From the NCBI GenBank assembly GCA_025937035.1, contig JAICSG010000193.1, positions 1 through 7,148 on the forward strand: a DNA stretch of 7,148 nt. The letters run 5' to 3'. Numbering within the stretch: position 1 is the first letter of the stretch; every line of letters begins with the position of its first letter. The notes beneath the pieces are model-generated. The model ran no database searches. It worked only from the letters and a program-made list of their open reading frames with translations, and was not told where the DNA came from. Source of the stretch: Thermoanaerobaculia bacterium. Its GTDB lineage: Bacteria > Acidobacteriota > Thermoanaerobaculia > Multivoradales > UBA5704. Positions 4,873 to 7,148 of this stretch are shown here, one piece after another. The translations under genes were made by a program, and so were the position numbers.

Positions 4873-6177
4873 TCAAAACCCCACCCGAAACTCCGCCCCC
4901 CCGCGCTCCGCGGTCCCCAGGCTGAAGCCGAAGCCGTGGGCGGAGAGAATGTCCCGCACCAGGGTCAGCCCCAACCCGCGGCCGTTGCGCTTGGTTGAGA
5001 AAAACGGGGTGAAGAGGAGGCCCTGGACCTCCTCCGGGATTCCCGGGCCGGAGTCGCGAATCACCAACGAGTCGCGGTCCAGGCGGACGGCGATCGTCCC
5101 GTCCTCGCCGATCGACTCCAGGGCGTTCTTGAGGACGTTCACCAGCGCCTGCTCGATCTGGTTGCGATCGAGGTCGACCGGCGGCAGCGGCCCGGGGCGC
5201 CGCCAGTCGAGGCGGACGCGGCGGCGGTCGAAGTCCGGACGCATCAGCAGAAGGATCTCGTCGACCAGTTGGACGAGATCGGTGGGCCGGCGGTCCGGCG
5301 GGGGGAGGCGGACCACCTCCGCGAAGCCGTTCATGAAGGCGCGCAGGTTCTCCAGACGGGTGATCGCCACCGCGATCGCCTGGAGGTAGTCCTCGCGGTC
5401 CTCCTCCCCCAGCTCGCCCGCGTAGCCGCGGAAGGAGTCGAGGAGCGATCCGACCGCCCCCACGGAGTTGTTGATCTCGTGGGACATCATGCGGATCAGC
5501 TTGCCGTAGGCCGCCTTCTCCGAGGCCCGCAGCTCCTCGGTCAGCTCCTCCAGCAGCAGGAAGCCGCGCGGAAAGCCGCGGTCGAAGAAGTCCGCCCGCG
5601 TGGCCTTGAGCCGCCGCCCCCCCTGGAGCGCCAGCACCTCCGAGCCCCCTTCGGGGATCGCCGCCAGCGCCTGCCCAATCGCCTGCCCAATAATCGCTCC
5701 CAGATCTCCGAGGCTCTTACCCCTGACCGCCTCGCCCGAGACCTGGAGCAGCCCTTCCGCCGCGGGGTTGAGCGACGAGACCCGGCCGTCGAAGTCGAGC
5801 GTCACGATGCCGGCCGGCGAGGCGGCCAGGATCTTCTCCAGAAAGTAGTGCTGCTCCTGGAGCTTCAGCCGCTCCTCGCGCAGGCGGTCGATCATCTGGT
5901 TGTAGATGCGGATCAGGGCATCCATCTCCGGCTGCCCCACCTCGCGGAACTGCGAGGTGAAGTCGCGCTCGCCGATCAGCTCCGCCCCGGTGCGGATGAG
6001 GTCCAGCGGCACGAAGAAGGCCCGCACCAGCATCACCCCCAGCACGATCGAGAGCACGAACAGCCCCTCGACCGCCGCCAGCCAGAGCCGGTTCTCGCGC
6101 AGGACGAAGACGGAGATCGCCGCCAGGACCCCGTGGATCAGGACCAGATAGGCGATGATCTTGGCGCGCAGGCTCAA
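4873..6177 (-). CDS. Membrane-bound sensor histidine kinase (NtrY-like)
   Basis: Autophosphorylates on histidine and should pass phosphate to the σ54 regulator encoded just upstream. Two transmembrane helices (about residues 7-26 and 31-56) are joined by only a few residues, so there is no periplasmic sensor domain. A HAMP-like linker (about 56-105) and a PAS domain (about 113-205) follow. The dimerisation helix has MMSHEINNS with phospho-acceptor His233. The ATPase domain shows the N-box NVLKNALES (N347, N351), DSGPGIP with Asp375, the F-box TPFFSTK and the G2 box GRGLGL at 399-404. I chose the TTG at 6177, 2 nt after the regulator stop: the hydrophobic anchor begins right after it, and earlier starts would overlap the regulator by more than 100 bp with arginine- and glycine-rich sequence. 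The protein is then 434 residues. A perfect 12-bp tandem duplication lies inside the PAS region. The signal is unknown and likely cytoplasmic or membrane-borne. Confidence 0.95.
   Translation of the reverse strand: MSLRAKIIAYLVLIHGVLAAISVFVLRENRLWLAAVEGLFVLSIVLGVMLVRAFFVPLDLIRTGAELIGERDFTSQFREVGQPEMDALIRIYNQMIDRLREERLKLQEQHYFLEKILAASPAGIVTLDFDGRVSSLNPAAEGLLQVSGEAVRGKSLGDLGAIIGQAIGQALAAIPEGGSEVLALQGGRRLKATRADFFDRGFPRGFLLLEELTEELRASEKAAYGKLIRMMSHEINNSVGAVGSLLDSFRGYAGELGEEDREDYLQAIAVAITRLENLRAFMNGFAEVVRLPPPDRRPTDLVQLVDEILLLMRPDFDRRRVRLDWRRPGPLPPVDLDRNQIEQALVNVLKNALESIGEDGTIAVRLDRDSLVIRDSGPGIPEEVQGLLFTPFFSTKRNGRGLGLTLVRDILSAHGFGFSLGTAERGGAEFRVGF
5668..5691. repeat. 12-bp perfect tandem duplication inside the kinase gene
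   Basis: The plus strand reads cgcctgcccaat twice in a row (5668-5679, 5680-5691). The duplication keeps the frame and encodes a doubled IGQA in the kinase, at about residues 163-170 near the end of the PAS domain. It is probably a slippage product. Confidence 0.85.
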
Positions 6178-6179
6178 AC

Positions 6180-7148
<969 letters not shown>

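Noticed and set aside
4873..4876. Programmed +1 frameshift at GGGGTTTTGA joining the kinase to the repeat-encoded frame
   Set aside because: No recognised slippery site or stimulatory signal, the kinase domain is already complete at the stop, and the repeats show no coding bias.

Overview
The window is GC-rich throughout (by eye about two thirds G+C), densely packed, and made of ordinary bacterial genes. The proteins include a HELTH secreted metallopeptidase, a LanC-like protein, an epoxide-hydrolase-type α/β hydrolase and an NtrC/NtrY-type two-component pair with a short membrane anchor. This mix suits a high-GC soil or sediment lineage, with Acidobacteriota as my best guess. That is inference only, because there is no rRNA or other phylogenetic marker in the window.

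Layout. (1) 1-1567, minus: a secreted zinc-metallopeptidase-like protein that runs off the left edge. (2) 1568-1688: a divergent promoter region. It holds a perfect TATAAT on the minus strand, three 13-bp tandem direct repeats and a leader hairpin. (3) 1689-3861, plus: a LanC-family cyclase-like gene with all zinc and catalytic residues, followed 4 bp later by an epoxide-hydrolase-like α/β hydrolase. (4) 3861-4103, plus: the C-terminal stump of an M23 (LytM) peptidase. Its homology starts exactly at the hydrolase stop codon, so it looks like the scar of a deletion or insertion. (5) 4108-4431, minus: a small β-rich protein I do not recognise. (6) 4432-4872: a gene-free stretch whose main content is five 42-bp tandem repeats at 4620-4829. 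Each repeat can form a hairpin followed by a T-rich run on the minus strand. (7) 4873-7148, minus: a histidine kinase and, upstream of it, a σ54-dependent response regulator. The two are 2 bp apart, and the regulator runs off the right edge.

How they work together. The LanC-like protein and the hydrolase are almost certainly co-transcribed. No lanthipeptide precursor or dehydratase is visible, so the LanC-like protein is an orphan within this window. The regulator and kinase form one two-component operon transcribed leftward into the repeat array, which could act as its 3' end. The metallopeptidase shares its intergenic region with the LanC operon, so the tandem repeats could regulate either or both.

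The items most worth a second look are the 42-bp array (strand-biased hairpin, no codon-position bias), the LanC-hydrolase pairing, and the 13-bp repeats in the divergent promoter. I found no CRISPR array, IS element, tRNA or rRNA.
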